Source of the DNA: Nemertoderma westbladi
Lineage: Eukaryota; Xenacoelomorpha; Nemertodermatida; Nemertodermatidae
Assembly: GCA_032718475.1 (NCBI GenBank)
Contig: JAUCBJ010003548.1
Span: 1 to 64,000, forward strand
Length of the DNA stretch: 64,000 nt
Reading direction: 5' to 3'
Part shown: piece after piece, positions 51,301 through 54,300 of the stretch
Position numbering within the stretch: position 1 is the stretch's first letter
Layout: each line of letters starts with the position of its first letter
Translations under genes and position numbers: made by a program
Notes under the pieces: generated by a model
Told to the model about the DNA's origin: nothing
Databases searched by the model: none
The model's input: the letters and a program-made list of their open reading frames with translations, nothing else

Positions 51301-54300
51301 ATGCTCCTCCTATTGATGGCTATATGGTTCAGTTTAAGAGTTACCTGAGTTATCAATGCTCCTCCTATTAATGGTTATGGTTCAGTTTAAGAGTTACCTG
51401 AGTCATCAATGCTCCTCCTATTGATGGCTATATGGTTCAGTTTAAGAGTTACCTGAGTTATCAATGCTCCTCCTATTAATGGTTATGGTTCAGTTTAAGA
51501 GTTACCTGAGTCATCAATGCTCCTCCTATTGATGGTTATGGTTTAGTTTAAGAGTTACCTGAGTTATCAATGCTCCTCCTATTGATGGTCATGGATCAGT
51601 TTAAGAGTTACCTGAGTTATCAATGCTCCTCCTATTGATGGTCATGGTTCAGTTTAAGAGTTACCTGAGTTATCAATGCTCCTCCTATTGATGGTATGGT
51701 GCATCAGGTCTGAGTAGTACAACGTCTTATCGTTGGGATCGTAGACGACATCGAGGTAATGGGTCCTACGGTTAGCGTAGATGGGTACCATAGCGTCGAC
51801 GTCGTGGCTGATGGTGTAGGGGATACCTCGGATAACGTCCGGACTACTGTAGACAAGGAAATCCTGGATTCCTAAATAATAAACAAACCTTCCCTGTTAG
51901 ATATTTGTTGTTATTTGAATCAAAATATAAGAAAGTAATTTAGGAAAGTAGGTAAAGTTGGTAGTAAAATTGTTCTTAGTAATAACTGATAGTCTTTCGA
52001 CGCAATTAAAATTAAACCCACCCCATGTGAAAATCGAACAGCTGATTACTGTAACAGCTGTTCTATTGACTTTAGTTATTTGTTTTGGTTCGAACAGCGT
52101 GAAGCCGTAACCTGCTCATTTCTCTTAATTGATAATTTAACATTGAGACGAAATAATAATTCGCTGAGATGGCATTTGCGTAACCCCCCCACCCCCCCCC
52201 CCCCCTCCCCGCCGGTTAATTTGCGGATTTCTCTAAGGGTCGGAACCTGTTCCTGTGTCAACCAATCACAGACGACCCCAGGGATCATTACAAACTTTAG
52301 TTACCCACTTACTATCGCAACTCCGTCTGTCTCCGTTTAGTTTCCAACCATTGGCGCACAAACAACGGTATCCAATCGGATCGGTTTTATGGGTCGTCAC
52401 GCATATGTGCTGACACTGATTGGTGGAGCAAGGGTCCCTGGATTTAGGTTGCAAGGTCGAGTGTAGCAGACGGATGTCGAAGGGTGTACTGCGGTTGTTG
52501 TGGAAGGTAAACGTGTTGACGTTGGAACCTACGGAAAATGGGAACACATATGATTTATATCCCGTGGAATATTAGGAAGGATAATTTTATAAGCACCCAT
52601 GGTTTCTTCCATGGCTTAAAATAGCCTGAAAGATTCTCTCATTCAATGGAATGTCGACTCACCAGCACTTTAAGATATTAAACCAGATATTGTCATAGCG
52701 ATGACGCAACTCACCTCCGTTATTGATTTCGATTCTCCGAACGGCCATTTTCGTCAAATCGGTGACATAGAGGATATTTTCGAACTTACTGATAGAATAT
52801 GGGTGAGGCATGTCGGCTGAACCCTCGGCAATAACCTGGAAACATAAAAGTAACGATTTTAACTATATTTTAATCTTAGAAAGTTGATTGCTACAGTAAT
52901 TTATAATAATATATTATGTTTTCCTTTGATTGCTGTTAATTGCTATTAACTACTATTTTTATTACACAAAACTGATTTACAAGTGTAACACATTTTCTAG
53001 CAATATTAACGGAACATAAAAATATTAAAATTTAAAATAATTAAATACTAAGTAATTTTTCTACAGGACTTTGGGTTAAAACAATTATATTGTCATTGTT
53101 TCTTCTTGCAGTTAAATTAAAACAGATTGCAAGGGTCCTAGCCAATCTAACCACCAGACTAGCACTACATCACATACCTGTAAATCCTTTCCGTTGTAGT
53201 CGGTTGTAGCCAAATAATCCTCCGACCCGTCTACCCAATACAATCGCTTCTGGAAGAGATCAACATGGATTCCAGTCGGGTGCTGAAGTCTCTGGGAAAT
53301 TATAACAGTCCGGAAAGTTCCATCCATGAACGCCCTCTCGATGGTGGCGTCATTATTCCGAATCTGGAGGGGTTGTAGTTTATAATTAATATTATAATTA
53401 TTCTTGTAAACGTATGGGAGAGAGTAATAAATATGGTGACCAAGAAGTTGCATGCAATCAATTGACTAAAATACAACCAACCACCTCCCCACCCAACTAC
53501 ATCATAAACGAACCTGGGAGTAGAACATGAACCCTTGGACTGGGTCAAGAGCCAATGCGTGAGGGTTGACTAGACCGTCGCTAACTAACGTAGCCTGGTG
53601 GGTTCCGTCTAGTTTACATACATCGATGCGACCTAACGCAGTCTCAACCAGATATATAATATCAGACACCCAATCGACACGAATTTCACTTATAAAACGA
53701 ACACCTGAAATTGGAACAAAATCATAAAGTGTCCGACCGAACTGATAAAGGACAATATATACTAACCCACTGGTGGCAGCTGCTATAGACTAACCCTCTA
53801 GTGGCAGCTGCTATAGACTAACCCACTAGTGGCAGCTGCTATAGACTAACCCACTATAGTGGCAGCTGCTATAGACTAACCCACTGGTGGCAGCTGCTAT
53901 AGACTAACCTACTAGTGGTAGCTGCCATAGACTAACCCTCTAGTGGCAGCTGCTATAGACTAACCCACTAGTGGCAGCTGCTATAGACTAACCCTCTAGT
54001 AACAGATGTTATAGACTAACCCTCTAGTGGTAGTTTCGACGATTCTCTGGTATCTCTGCTGTACATATACACCTGAGCTTCGTCCACATCGCTATAGAAT
54101 ATCAACCTATTTTCGGCGTGGAAGTCGACGCTGTTGATTCGAGTCCCAGACGCCACCTGGTGTACGTTGGTACCCCAGGGGTTAACCATCAGCACATCGG
54201 TGTGCGTGTTATATAAGATACTAGGGGGCATCGTGGCGTTGGTTATGCGACAGTGGTTGGTTAACGGGTCCAATTCGTACTCGGGTGAGTCACATTCGCA

